Of a DNA stretch of 25,716 nt, positions 7,820-15,060 are shown in pieces. The stretch comes from an uncultured Acetatifactor sp. (GTDB lineage: Bacteria; Bacillota; Clostridia; Lachnospirales; Lachnospiraceae): the NCBI GenBank assembly GCA_910589655.1, contig CAJUTJ010000156.1:1-25716 (forward strand), read 5' to 3'. A program made the translations under genes and the position numbers. How positions within the stretch are numbered: position 1 is the stretch's first letter; the number at the start of each line of letters is the position of its first letter. The notes below the pieces were generated by a model. That model searched no databases and was not told the DNA's origin. It saw nothing but the letters and a program-made list of their open reading frames with translations.

Positions 7820-7860
7820 GAAAAGACGAGCCGGAAGCGATTGCTTTTGCTCGTCTTTTC
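7820..7860 (+). terminator. Terminator of the PBP gene
   Basis: The 12-bp perfect stem GAAAAGACGAGC / GCTCGTCTTTTC has an inner AAGC-GATT-GCTT hairpin in its loop and T-rich sequence on the 3' side. It lies about 95 bases after the PBP stop and before the convergent gene at 7940. Confidence 0.8.
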
Positions 7861-7939
7861 TCATTGTTTGCGAAAACATTTCTAATGCTGTCTTACGAGT
7901 GCCGCCCTTTCCGGCGCCACAGATTAAATAGATATGATA

Positions 7940-8218
7940 TTATAGTCCTTTGATATCATCAATCTTCTGCTGCAGTTCTTCCACTCCGTGTCTGGCGTTT
8001 CTGACCGCATTACACTGTTTTGCAAAACTCTCTTCCGCCATTTCACCATAGAGCTCATAATACAGCTTACCGATTTCCAGATAGTTTTTCTTAATCACTT
8101 CCTCACAAGTGGCAATCTGCCCCCTCAGGCTGACAATCTCGGCTATCTCCTTTGCCTTATCCGCCGCTTCTTTTCCCTTTTCCGAAATGGTATCTCCAAT
8201 CTTTTCCAGAATTTCCAT
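7940..8218 (-). CDS. Small helical protein, 92 aa, function unknown
   Basis: I recognise no named family. The product is soluble, highly charged and predicted helical: residues 1-35 are rich in K, E and A with heptad-like spacing, and the end (VEELQQKIDDIKGL) also looks coiled-coil. There are two cysteines (CEEV and QCNA) but no metal-binding cluster. The ATG is preceded by GGAGG at good spacing and by a plausible promoter, so expression is likely. It is convergent with the PBP gene and divergent from the operon beginning at 8682. A scaffolding or stress-related role is possible, but nothing in the sequence proves one. Confidence 0.75.
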   Translation of the reverse strand: MEILEKIGDTISEKGKEAADKAKEIAEIVSLRGQIATCEEVIKKNYLEIGKLYYELYGEMAEESFAKQCNAVRNARHGVEELQQKIDDIKGL

Positions 8219-8264
8219 AGTATCCTCCCATTCCGCCGCTTATGCAGCATATACTCTTTTTTCA

Positions 8265-8293
8265 AGTATAGCTCAAAAAAACCGGTAAGTAAA
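8265..8293 (-). promoter_or_regulatory. Promoter of the 92-aa protein gene
   Basis: On the minus strand TTTACT (8288-8293) and TATACT (8265-8270) are separated by exactly 17 bases, 46 bases before the ATG. A second, overlapping pair (TTGAGC-17-TATATG) is also present slightly downstream. Confidence 0.55.
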
Positions 8294-8398
8294 GCGGCAA
8301 AAATTAACGGTTTTCCTTGGTTCGCTGCTCGCAGGAATCAATGTACAGGCCGCCGTTCCGGATTGGTCACGGAAAGAATGCGTTTTAGCGCCCGCATA

Positions 8399-8580
8399 TC
8401 TCGTAAAATCACATAGAGACACGATTTTGACTTAGCGGGAGGAGCTGTCTGAACCGTTACGCGATAACGCATGCACAGAAACCGTAAAACAGCGGTTTCG
8501 CACAGGTTGCCCTCGGGTTTGTCACGCAAAAAACACGTGAAAACGCCTCGCGGTGGCGTGGGTGTAAACAGTAACGATAA
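8399..8580 (+). repeat. Dispersed intergenic element, longest copy (copy 2)
   Basis: This 180-base stretch has parts matching three other places: 8399-8460 matches 2494-2555; 8471-8526 matches the minus strand of 10957-11008; and about 8506-8575 matches the minus strand of about 22892-22960. Inside are two hairpins with A-rich loops: 8478-8499 (GAAACCG stem, loop containing AAAACA) and 8523-8539 (CACG/CGTG). It fills most of the gap between two divergent promoters. ORFs in it are short and unsupported. Confidence 0.65.
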
Positions 8581-8614
8581 CTACAAGTCAAGGCCCCCAA
8601 GCGGGAACTACAGC

Positions 8615-8644
8615 TTGCACTCTGCCCCACTGACGTGGTATAAT
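8615..8644 (+). promoter_or_regulatory. Promoter of the azl operon
   Basis: TTGCAC (8615-8620) and TATAAT (8639-8644) are 18 bases apart. TG at 8636-8637 makes an extended -10. Transcription would start about 30 bases before the first gene. Confidence 0.75.
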
Positions 8645-8681
8645 ACATTCGAACAGTTAAATATCAATAGGGGTGGTATAA

Positions 8682-8969
8682 ATGCAGCCGACATATACAA
8701 CTTTGAAAGTAAATAACGAAATTGAACTTTGTGAAATCACGGATCTGGAATGTAAGCAGCTTATCGAGCGGGAACTTTTGAAAGACCGCATTTCTTATTA
8801 TATTCGTTGGCAGAAGCCGTCTATATTTAACCGGAAAAAAAATGTGTGTATCATCTGTGTCAATGATAATGTAAAGGAAACTGCAGAAGAAGTGGTACGA
8901 AATATCTGTGATGAAAAGGGATTTTCCGTAAAATTTCTAATGCGGAGAGCACAGAACCAGTTTCTTTAA
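8682..8969 (+). CDS. Unknown 95-aa protein, first gene of the azl operon
   Basis: I recognise no family. The protein is soluble, mixed alpha/beta in appearance, with a beta-like segment VCIICVNDN near residues 55-65 and a basic C-terminus (KFLMRRAQNQFL). The ATG has an AGGGGTGG site five bases upstream and lies 38 bases past a strong promoter. The stop is only 14 bases before azlC, so the two are almost certainly co-transcribed. This suggests a role linked to amino-acid export or its control, but that is guilt by association. There is no helix-turn-helix or membrane segment. Confidence 0.75.
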   Translation: MQPTYTTLKVNNEIELCEITDLECKQLIERELLKDRISYYIRWQKPSIFNRKKNVCIICVNDNVKETAEEVVRNICDEKGFSVKFLMRRAQNQFL

Positions 8970-8983
8970 GGCGGATAGAACAA

Positions 8984-9691
8984 ATGAAAAAAGAATTTAT
9001 AAAAGGAATGCAGCACGGCATTCCAATCGGATTGGGATACCTCGCAGTATCCTTTTCTCTTGGTGTGGCTGCCAAAAATGCGGGGCTCACGGCATTTCAA
9101 GGCTTTATGGCCAGTCTGTTAAACAATGCATCTGCCGGTGAGTATGCCGGTTTTACCGTAATAGCGGCAAACGCCTCTTATCTGGAAATGGTGCTGATGA
9201 CTTTGATCGCTAATGCACGTTATTTGTTGATGAGTTGTTCTTTAAGTCAAAAGTTTGCTCCCGATACTCCTTTGGGACACCGTCTTCTGGTGGGATTTGA
9301 TGTAACGGATGAAATTTTCGGCATAACCATCACCAGACCGGGGGCGTTAAATCCCTATTATACATACGGCGCCATGGCAATCGCCACTCCCTGCTGGGCC
9401 GTAGGCACTGCATTAGGTGTCATAGCAGGCAATATGCTGCCCTTAAGAGCGGTCAGCGCATTGAGTGTGGCTCTGTTTGGTATGTTTCTCGCCGTGATTA
9501 TTCCTCCGGCAAGGAAAAACCGTGTTGTGGCTGTGTTTGTGCTGATCAGCTTTCTGGCCAGCTTTGCGGCGGCTAACCTGCCCTATATCTCAAGCCTGTC
9601 CGGCGGCACCAGAACCATCATTTTGACAGTAGTAATTTCGGCCATTGCCGCCGCTTTGTTTCCTGTCAAAGAAGAGGAGAAAAAGGCATGA
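8984..9691 (+). CDS. azlC: AzlC family branched-chain amino acid exporter, large subunit
   Basis: AzlC pairs with AzlD to export branched-chain amino acids and some analogues (BrnFE in Corynebacterium, AzlCD in Bacillus). The 235-residue product opens with the family motif GMQHGIPIGLGYLAVSFSLGVAAKNAGLT in its first 40 residues. It then shows the conserved core NARYLLMSCSLSQKF near 85 and DVTDEIFGI near 108, with repeated membrane helices to the C-terminus. Length is normal. The start follows a GGCGGA-type site. The 3' end overlaps azlD by ATGA, a sign of translational coupling. Confidence 0.93.
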   Translation: MKKEFIKGMQHGIPIGLGYLAVSFSLGVAAKNAGLTAFQGFMASLLNNASAGEYAGFTVIAANASYLEMVLMTLIANARYLLMSCSLSQKFAPDTPLGHRLLVGFDVTDEIFGITITRPGALNPYYTYGAMAIATPCWAVGTALGVIAGNMLPLRAVSALSVALFGMFLAVIIPPARKNRVVAVFVLISFLASFAAANLPYISSLSGGTRTIILTVVISAIAAALFPVKEEEKKA

Positions 9692-9999
9692 CTCACAATA
9701 TATACGCTTATCTCGCCATAATGTCAGCCGTCACCTACGCTATCCGCGTACTGCCCCTGACGCTGATCCGCAGACAAATCAAGAATCGGTTTCTTCGTTC
9801 CTTTTTGTACTATGTGCCCTATGTGACGCTGGCGGTGATGACTTTCCCCGCTATTATAGATGCCACCCAGTCTCCCGTTGCCGGAGCGGCCGCCTTAGTC
9901 ATAGGCATTACTGCCGCATGGCTGGGAGCAGGCTTGTTTCCTGTTTCCGTATCCTGCTGTGTGGTGGTTTTTATCATTGAATTCATTTTATGCCGCTGA
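9688..9999 (+). CDS. azlD: AzlD family transporter subunit
   Basis: This is the small membrane subunit of the AzlCD exporter. The 103-residue product contains the family's typical beginning (YLAIMSAVTYAIRVLPLTLIRR), a segment FLYYVPYVTLAVMTFPAI near residues 40-57, and further hydrophobic helices. The start codon overlaps the azlC stop (ATGA), so translation is coupled. The stop lies only 7 bases from the stop of the opposing thiN gene, with no visible terminator between them. The two convergent transcripts may therefore run into each other. Confidence 0.92.
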   Translation: MTHNIYAYLAIMSAVTYAIRVLPLTLIRRQIKNRFLRSFLYYVPYVTLAVMTFPAIIDATQSPVAGAAALVIGITAAWLGAGLFPVSVSCCVVVFIIEFILCR

Positions 10000-10006
10000 C
10001 ATTACT

Positions 10007-10666
10007 TCATGAATCCTCATAGGAAACCATACAGACCAGCGCTCCGTCTTCCACAATAACTTCCGCTTCTTCCCCTATGAATTCATTGCTGATGCCCACA
10101 GGGAAATCATTTGCAACAACGGCTTTTTCCAATGTATATTTCATATTGCGTATGGTGACGCCTCTCGTCTCCTTCACCAAGGAAAACAGAGAAAGCATTC
10201 CCTTCAGGTTCTTTTGGAAATGCACCGCTTCATTGACAATTACATGAATCATTCCTGCGCCATCCAGCAGATATCCTGCAGCGTCATGATTTTTTAAATA
10301 TAAAAGGCATTGAATATTTGCAAAAGTATGATCCAGCCTGCCTCCCGTGGCGGCAAATATCCTAAAATCCCTGTAACCTCTGGCAAGCCCTTCCTTCAAG
10401 GCTGCCAGCATATCCGTATCGTCTTTTTCCTTGGGCAGCCGGACAACACGCTCCGGAATCCGGTTTTCCAAAGCATTCACCTTCTCTTCTGCCTGCCCGC
10501 TTACGGAATCAAAGTCTCCCAGAATCAGATCCGGCTCTATGCCCAGTATTCCGCAATAGTCCAATCCTCCGTCCACGGCAATGAGTAAGTCTTCCTCTTG
10601 CACCCTGATTTCCCCGATTGTCAAGTCTCCTGCACCGATTACAATACACTTTCCGCCGCTTATCAT
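10007..10666 (-). CDS. thiN: Thiamine pyrophosphokinase
   Basis: The enzyme transfers pyrophosphate from ATP to thiamine to give thiamine diphosphate, the last step of thiamine salvage in many Firmicutes. Key family motifs are ADGG-like VDGGLDYC near residue 30, LILGDFDSV near 43-51 (metal and nucleotide binding), KDDTDMLAAL near 78, and ATGGRLDHTFANIQ near 101. The thiamine-binding C-terminal domain ends with a GISNEFIGEEAEVIVEDG-type segment. The ATG at 10666 is chosen because AAAGGTG lies a few bases upstream; an upstream TTG in frame would add 18 residues and run into a tandem repeat. Length (219 aa) is typical. No thiamine riboswitch was seen upstream. Confidence 0.93.
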   Translation of the reverse strand: MISGGKCIVIGAGDLTIGEIRVQEEDLLIAVDGGLDYCGILGIEPDLILGDFDSVSGQAEEKVNALENRIPERVVRLPKEKDDTDMLAALKEGLARGYRDFRIFAATGGRLDHTFANIQCLLYLKNHDAAGYLLDGAGMIHVIVNEAVHFQKNLKGMLSLFSLVKETRGVTIRNMKYTLEKAVVANDFPVGISNEFIGEEAEVIVEDGALVCMVSYEDS

Positions 10667-10709
10667 TTTCACCTTTCCGCTTTCTACTATTTTACTTGAA
10701 AAATATAAA

Positions 10710-10833
10710 ACTCCTTGCAAATCACAAATTCCTACATTCTACAGACTCCTTACGATTCACAGACTTCCTGCATTCTACAGGCCCTTACGATTCACAGACT
10801 TCCTGCATGCTACAGGCTCCTTGACATTACAAG
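10710..10833. repeat. Degenerate 35-36-bp tandem repeat upstream of thiN
   Basis: Three full units (10710-10744, 10745-10780, 10781-10815) and a partial fourth share the pattern CTCCTTacgattCACAgacttCCTgcaTtCTACAG. Copies 2 and 3 are nearly identical; copy 1 and the partial copy have diverged. It is non-coding and sits just upstream of thiN in the transcription direction, so it may carry or affect its leader. It is too short and too direct, without unique spacers, to be a CRISPR array. Confidence 0.7.
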
Positions 10834-10930
10834 CCCGTGATTTCCCGCACCACGTTCTCGGATTTACGCGTTTTAATCCCTTTCCGCACCTTTTCTATGC
10901 ATACGTTTCTGTCTCCGTTCACTGCAGCAA

Positions 10931-11040
10931 ATGCACAGAAACCGCAAAAAGCGCGTGAAAACCCGAGACAGACATGCGTGAAATCGCTGTTTTGCGATTT
11001 CTGTGCATAGGTTGCTGTGAACGAAGTGAACAATAACGCA
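10931..11040 (-). repeat. Dispersed intergenic element (copy 3) with a 19-bp inverted repeat
   Basis: Outer arms 10931-10949 and 10990-11008 are complementary over 19 bases with one G-T mismatch. An alternative inner hairpin at 10980-11001 has a perfect 8-bp stem and the loop AAAACA on the minus strand. Read on the minus strand, 11008 to 10957 matches 8471-8526 at roughly 80% identity. The rest of 10834-10930 holds nothing I can assign. Confidence 0.65.
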
Positions 11041-11076
11041 CATACCGACTTTACAGAAAGCAAAACGTAGATTTCA

Positions 11077-11105
11077 TTGCCAAATCATCCATCTTATTAT
11101 ATAAT
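11077..11105 (+). promoter_or_regulatory. Promoter of the PAS-like gene
   Basis: TTGCCA (11077-11082) and a perfect TATAAT (11100-11105) are 17 bases apart, 24 bases before the ATG at 11130. Confidence 0.8.
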
Positions 11106-11129
11106 ATAAAAAACAAAGGAGGTTCCTTC

Positions 11130-11570
11130 ATGAGTAATGTTACCGTTCCTTCATCAAAAGAGATGGAGCAGTTTTTTGAGGCAGTATTTGATGTGTTTCC
11201 TCTGATTTTATCAGCGAACCTGACAAAAAATACATATCTTTTATTCAAACATGATAATTTTCTCGTTGATGATATCCCCACATCGGGTGAGTATGATGAA
11301 ATATTCCAAAAAGACCTCATCTATGTCCATCCCGATTATCAGGAAGATTTCACACGGCTGTTTTCCAGAGAAAACCTTTTAAAAGCTTATGCGGAAGGCA
11401 CCACGGATATTTATGCGGAGCTTTACCAGAAAGGGCGCGGCTCGGATTATCAATGGGTATCCACCCATGTGATCCGCACCACGAACCAAAACGGTGATGT
11501 CTGCCAAATCTGCATCAAGAGGGTATTGAATGATGTCATGCGGAAAACCATGACGGAAAAACACGGCTGA
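11130..11570 (+). CDS. Stand-alone PAS-like domain protein, 146 aa
   Basis: The product resembles a single PAS fold of the PAS_3 type: a ligand-like core (KNTYLLFKHDNFLVDDIPTSGEYDE), an aspartate-rich middle (HPDYQEDFTRLFSRENLLKAY) and the closing strands YQWVSTHVIRTTN-QNGDVCQICIKRV. In clostridia this fold usually precedes GGDEF or kinase domains, but here it stands alone with no output domain. It may be a sensor that works through a partner, or a remnant of a larger signalling protein. The start has an excellent AAAGGAGG site and a consensus promoter, so it is expressed by design. It is followed by a terminator shared with carB. Confidence 0.7.
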   Translation: MSNVTVPSSKEMEQFFEAVFDVFPLILSANLTKNTYLLFKHDNFLVDDIPTSGEYDEIFQKDLIYVHPDYQEDFTRLFSRENLLKAYAEGTTDIYAELYQKGRGSDYQWVSTHVIRTTNQNGDVCQICIKRVLNDVMRKTMTEKHG

Positions 11571-11612
11571 ACTTCTGTGAATCCCATTACACCAGAGCGT
11601 ATTTGACAAATC

Positions 11613-11641
11613 ATTCTCCGGGGCTGCACGCCCCGGAGAAT
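11613..11641. terminator. Bidirectional terminator between the PAS gene and carB
   Basis: ATTCTCCGGGGC / GCCCCGGAGAAT form a perfect 12-bp stem with a 5-base loop, placed between the convergent stops at 11570 and 11716. T-rich sequence (GCATTTT) follows on the plus side; the minus side has only a weak T-run. Confidence 0.75.
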
Positions 11642-11715
11642 GCATTTTAAACATGCTCCGGAAGTTATCCTTCACATACCTCATCCGACACAAAACGTCT
11701 GTCCAAAACCATTTC

Positions 11716-14700
11716 TTACAACTGAGCAATATCCACCAAGGTCAGCTGATTGCTTGCATTTTCCAGACTGCTTACCAGCGCCCTTGCCGTATCCATGGCA
11801 GTAATGCAATGGATACCCGTCTCGATAGCGACACGGCGGATCAGGAAGCCGTCACGGCTCTTGTCCCGGCCCTGAGTAGGAGTATCAATCACAAGGTCAA
11901 TCTTATGGCCCAGTATCAGATCCATCACCGTGGGCGATTCCTGAGAGATCTTGTTCACCTTTCTGGCCTTTACGCCTGCTTCCTTCAGGACAGCCGCCGT
12001 ACTTCTGGTGGCGTAAATAGTGTAACCCAGCTTCTCGAAACGTCTGCCGATCTCAATCGCCTCTCCCTTATCCGCATCCTTTACCGTAATAATCATATTC
12101 TTATATTTGGGCAGATTCACACCGGCTCCAAGAAATGCTTTATACAGAGCCTCATTGTAATTCTTTGCAATGCCCAGACATTCTCCGGTGGATTTCATCT
12201 CCGGCCCTAAGCTGATCTCCGCACCCCGTATTTTTTCAAAGGAGAATACGGGCATTTTAATGGCATAATAAGGCGCCTCCGGCTGCAATCCCGGTTCATA
12301 TCCCAGTTCCCGTATGGTCTTACCGATAATTACCTCCGTGGCCAGATCCACAATGGGAATACCCGTCACTTTGCTGATATAGGGCACGGTACGGGAGGAA
12401 CGGGGGTTGACCTCGATCACATACACATCCTCTCCGATGGCAATGAACTGAATGTTGATCAGCCCCTTGACATGAAGCGCCTTCGCCAGTCTTCTGGTAT
12501 ATTCGGCTATTTTCTCCTTTACCGCCTTGTCGATGGTAGGCGCCGGATAAACGGATATACTGTCCCCCGAATGGACGCCCGTTCTCTCGATATGCTCCAT
12601 AATGCCGGGAATCAGGATATCCGTGCCGTCACAGACAGCATCCACTTCAATCTCCTTCCCCTGCAGATACTTGTCCACCAAAATAGGATGATCCTGTGCA
12701 ATCCGGTTGATGATTGCCATAAACTCCTCAATCTCCTCGTCGGAAATGGCAATCTGCATCCCCTGTCCGCCAAGCACATAGGAAGGGCGCACCAGCACGG
12801 GATAGCCCAGACGGTTGGCCACCTCCTTGGCCTCTTTTGCCGTATACACGGTTCCGCCTGCCGCTCTGGGAATCTCCGTCTCCTCCAGTATCCGGTCGAA
12901 CAGCTCTCTGTCCTCCGCAGCGTCCACATCTTCCGCCTTTGTCCCCAAAATGGGCACGCCCATCTTCATCAGACTTTCCGTCAGCTTAATGGCCGTCTGC
13001 CCGCCGAACTGAACCACCGCCCCGTCGGGATGCTCGATATTGACAACGGACTCCACATCCTCCGGCGTCAAGGGTTCAAAATACAGCTTGTCCGCTATGT
13101 CAAAATCCGTACTTACGGTCTCCGGATTATTATTGATAATAATGGTCTCATATCCTGCCTTGGAAAAAGCCCATGTGGCATGTACGGAACAATAGTCGAA
13201 TTCGATTCCCTGTCCGATGCGGATAGGCCCGGAGCCAAGCACCAATATCTTCCTGCGCTTTTCCGCCGGACTATCGACATTCTTTCCATTGTCTGCCGAC
13301 AGACTTTCTCCCGGCATGGCAGCTTCCGGCATATGTCTGTCCGCCGCTTCCCCTGACATCATTTCTCCTGCCGAATGCCCTCCCGGTAATCTGGCACCTG
13401 CCTGCAAGCCGGAAATCACACTTGCTTCACACTGGCCGCCGTATACGGAATAGTAATAGGGCGTGGATGCCGCAAATTCTGCGGCACAGGTATCCACCAT
13501 CTTATAGACGGCTCTCACCCCGTTCTCATAGCGCATTTGCTTAATCTCGGTCTCAGTCTTCCCCGTCAGCCGGGCAATCACGGAATCCGGAAACTCCATC
13601 CGTTTAGCTTCCTTCAGCAATTCCACAGTCAGAGCCTCTTTTTGAAGCGCCTGTTCCATCTCCACCAAAATGGCAATCTTGTCGATAAACCAGAAATCTA
13701 TCATAGTAATGGCATGTATGGTCTCGTAGTCGATGCCCTTCCGCAGCGCTTCCGCAATGACCCAGATTCTCTGGTCATCCACAACGGCAAGGCGTTCTTT
13801 CAGCTCTTCTACGGACAATTCGCCGAAATCATAGCTCAAGAGACAGTCCACATGCTGCTCCAGAGAACGGATCGCCTTCATCAATGCTCCTTCAAAGTTA
13901 TCACAGATACTCATAACCTCACCGGTGGCTTTCATCTGTGTTGTCAGAGTCCGCTTTGCCGTAATAAATTTATCGAAGGGCAGTCTGGGAATCTTCACCA
14001 CGCAATAGTCCAGCGCCGGTTCAAAGGATGCATACGTCTTCTGCGTAATGGCGTTCTTAATCTCATCCAATGTGTAGCCCAGTGCGATCTTTGCCGCCAC
14101 CTTTGCAATGGGATAGCCGGTGGCCTTGGACGCCAGCGCCGAAGAACGGCTCACACGGGGATTCACCTCAATTACACAGTATTCGAAGCTGGTGGGATGC
14201 AGCGCAAACTGTACATTACAGCCGCCGGTAATTTTCAGCTCACTGATAATGTTCAAGGCGGAGGTGCGCAGCATCTGGTACTCTTTGTCGCTGAGTGTCT
14301 GGGAAGGCGCCACCACAATACTGTCACCTGTATGCACGCCCACAGGATCAATGTTTTCCATATTACAAACGGTGATACAGTTGCCCGCGCTGTCACGCAT
14401 GACCTCATACTCTATTTCCTTCCAGCCGGCGATACAGCGCTCCACCAATACCTGCCCTACCCGGGAGAGGCGCAGCCCGTTCTCCAGAATTTCCTCCAGC
14501 TCTGCCTGATTGCGGGCGATACCGCCGCCGGAGCCTCCCAGCGTATAGGCAGGACGCAGCACCACGGGATAACCTATGGAATCGGTAAACCGGATGCCCT
14601 CCTGCACGTCTTCCACTACTTTAGACGCCGCACAAGGTTCTCCGATGCGCTCCATCAGATCCTTAAACTCCTGACGCCCTTCGGCATTGCGGATGGTAGC

Positions 14701-15060
14701 CGCCGTTGTGCCCAGAAGCGTCACTCCGTGGGCCGCCAGAAATCCGGACTCCTCCAGCTCCATACCAAGGTTCAAGCCGGCCTGCCCGCCCAGAGTGGGA
14801 AGTATGCTGTCCGGCTTCTCCTTTTCGATAATCTGTTCCAAGACCTTCACGGTCAAAGGTTCAATGTATACCTTATCTGCAATATCTTTGTCCGTCATAA
14901 TGGTGGCGGGATTCGAATTTACCAGAATGACCTCCACGCCCTCTTCCTTCAAAGAGCGGCATGCCTGTGTGCCCGCATAGTCGAACTCTGCCGCCTGCCC
15001 GATGACAATGGGGCCGGATCCGATTACCATGACACGTTTTACATTGGGATTTTTAGGCAT
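11716..15060 (-). CDS. carB: Carbamoyl-phosphate synthase large chain
   Basis: CarB makes carbamoyl phosphate from bicarbonate, two ATP and ammonia supplied by CarA; the product feeds pyrimidine and arginine synthesis. Both homologous halves are intact. The first begins KRVMVIGSGPIVIGQAAEFDY and has RPAYTLGGSGGG near 170. The second begins at about 605 with ILVLGSGPIRIGQGIEFDY and has VRPSYVLGGQGM. The C-terminal allosteric region runs to the end. Length is 1114 aa against 1073 in E. coli: the excess is a hydrophilic, Gly/Ala/Glu/Met-rich linker at about residues 548-600, exactly between the halves. The start overlaps the end of carA by 8 bases, so the two are coupled. Confidence 0.97.
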   Translation of the reverse strand: MPKNPNVKRVMVIGSGPIVIGQAAEFDYAGTQACRSLKEEGVEVILVNSNPATIMTDKDIADKVYIEPLTVKVLEQIIEKEKPDSILPTLGGQAGLNLGMELEESGFLAAHGVTLLGTTAATIRNAEGRQEFKDLMERIGEPCAASKVVEDVQEGIRFTDSIGYPVVLRPAYTLGGSGGGIARNQAELEEILENGLRLSRVGQVLVERCIAGWKEIEYEVMRDSAGNCITVCNMENIDPVGVHTGDSIVVAPSQTLSDKEYQMLRTSALNIISELKITGGCNVQFALHPTSFEYCVIEVNPRVSRSSALASKATGYPIAKVAAKIALGYTLDEIKNAITQKTYASFEPALDYCVVKIPRLPFDKFITAKRTLTTQMKATGEVMSICDNFEGALMKAIRSLEQHVDCLLSYDFGELSVEELKERLAVVDDQRIWVIAEALRKGIDYETIHAITMIDFWFIDKIAILVEMEQALQKEALTVELLKEAKRMEFPDSVIARLTGKTETEIKQMRYENGVRAVYKMVDTCAAEFAASTPYYYSVYGGQCEASVISGLQAGARLPGGHSAGEMMSGEAADRHMPEAAMPGESLSADNGKNVDSPAEKRRKILVLGSGPIRIGQGIEFDYCSVHATWAFSKAGYETIIINNNPETVSTDFDIADKLYFEPLTPEDVESVVNIEHPDGAVVQFGGQTAIKLTESLMKMGVPILGTKAEDVDAAEDRELFDRILEETEIPRAAGGTVYTAKEAKEVANRLGYPVLVRPSYVLGGQGMQIAISDEEIEEFMAIINRIAQDHPILVDKYLQGKEIEVDAVCDGTDILIPGIMEHIERTGVHSGDSISVYPAPTIDKAVKEKIAEYTRRLAKALHVKGLINIQFIAIGEDVYVIEVNPRSSRTVPYISKVTGIPIVDLATEVIIGKTIRELGYEPGLQPEAPYYAIKMPVFSFEKIRGAEISLGPEMKSTGECLGIAKNYNEALYKAFLGAGVNLPKYKNMIITVKDADKGEAIEIGRRFEKLGYTIYATRSTAAVLKEAGVKARKVNKISQESPTVMDLILGHKIDLVIDTPTQGRDKSRDGFLIRRVAIETGIHCITAMDTARALVSSLENASNQLTLVDIAQL

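Noticed and set aside
10710..10833. CRISPR array upstream of thiN
   Set aside because: The whole 35-36-base unit repeats with no variable spacers, and there are no cas genes.
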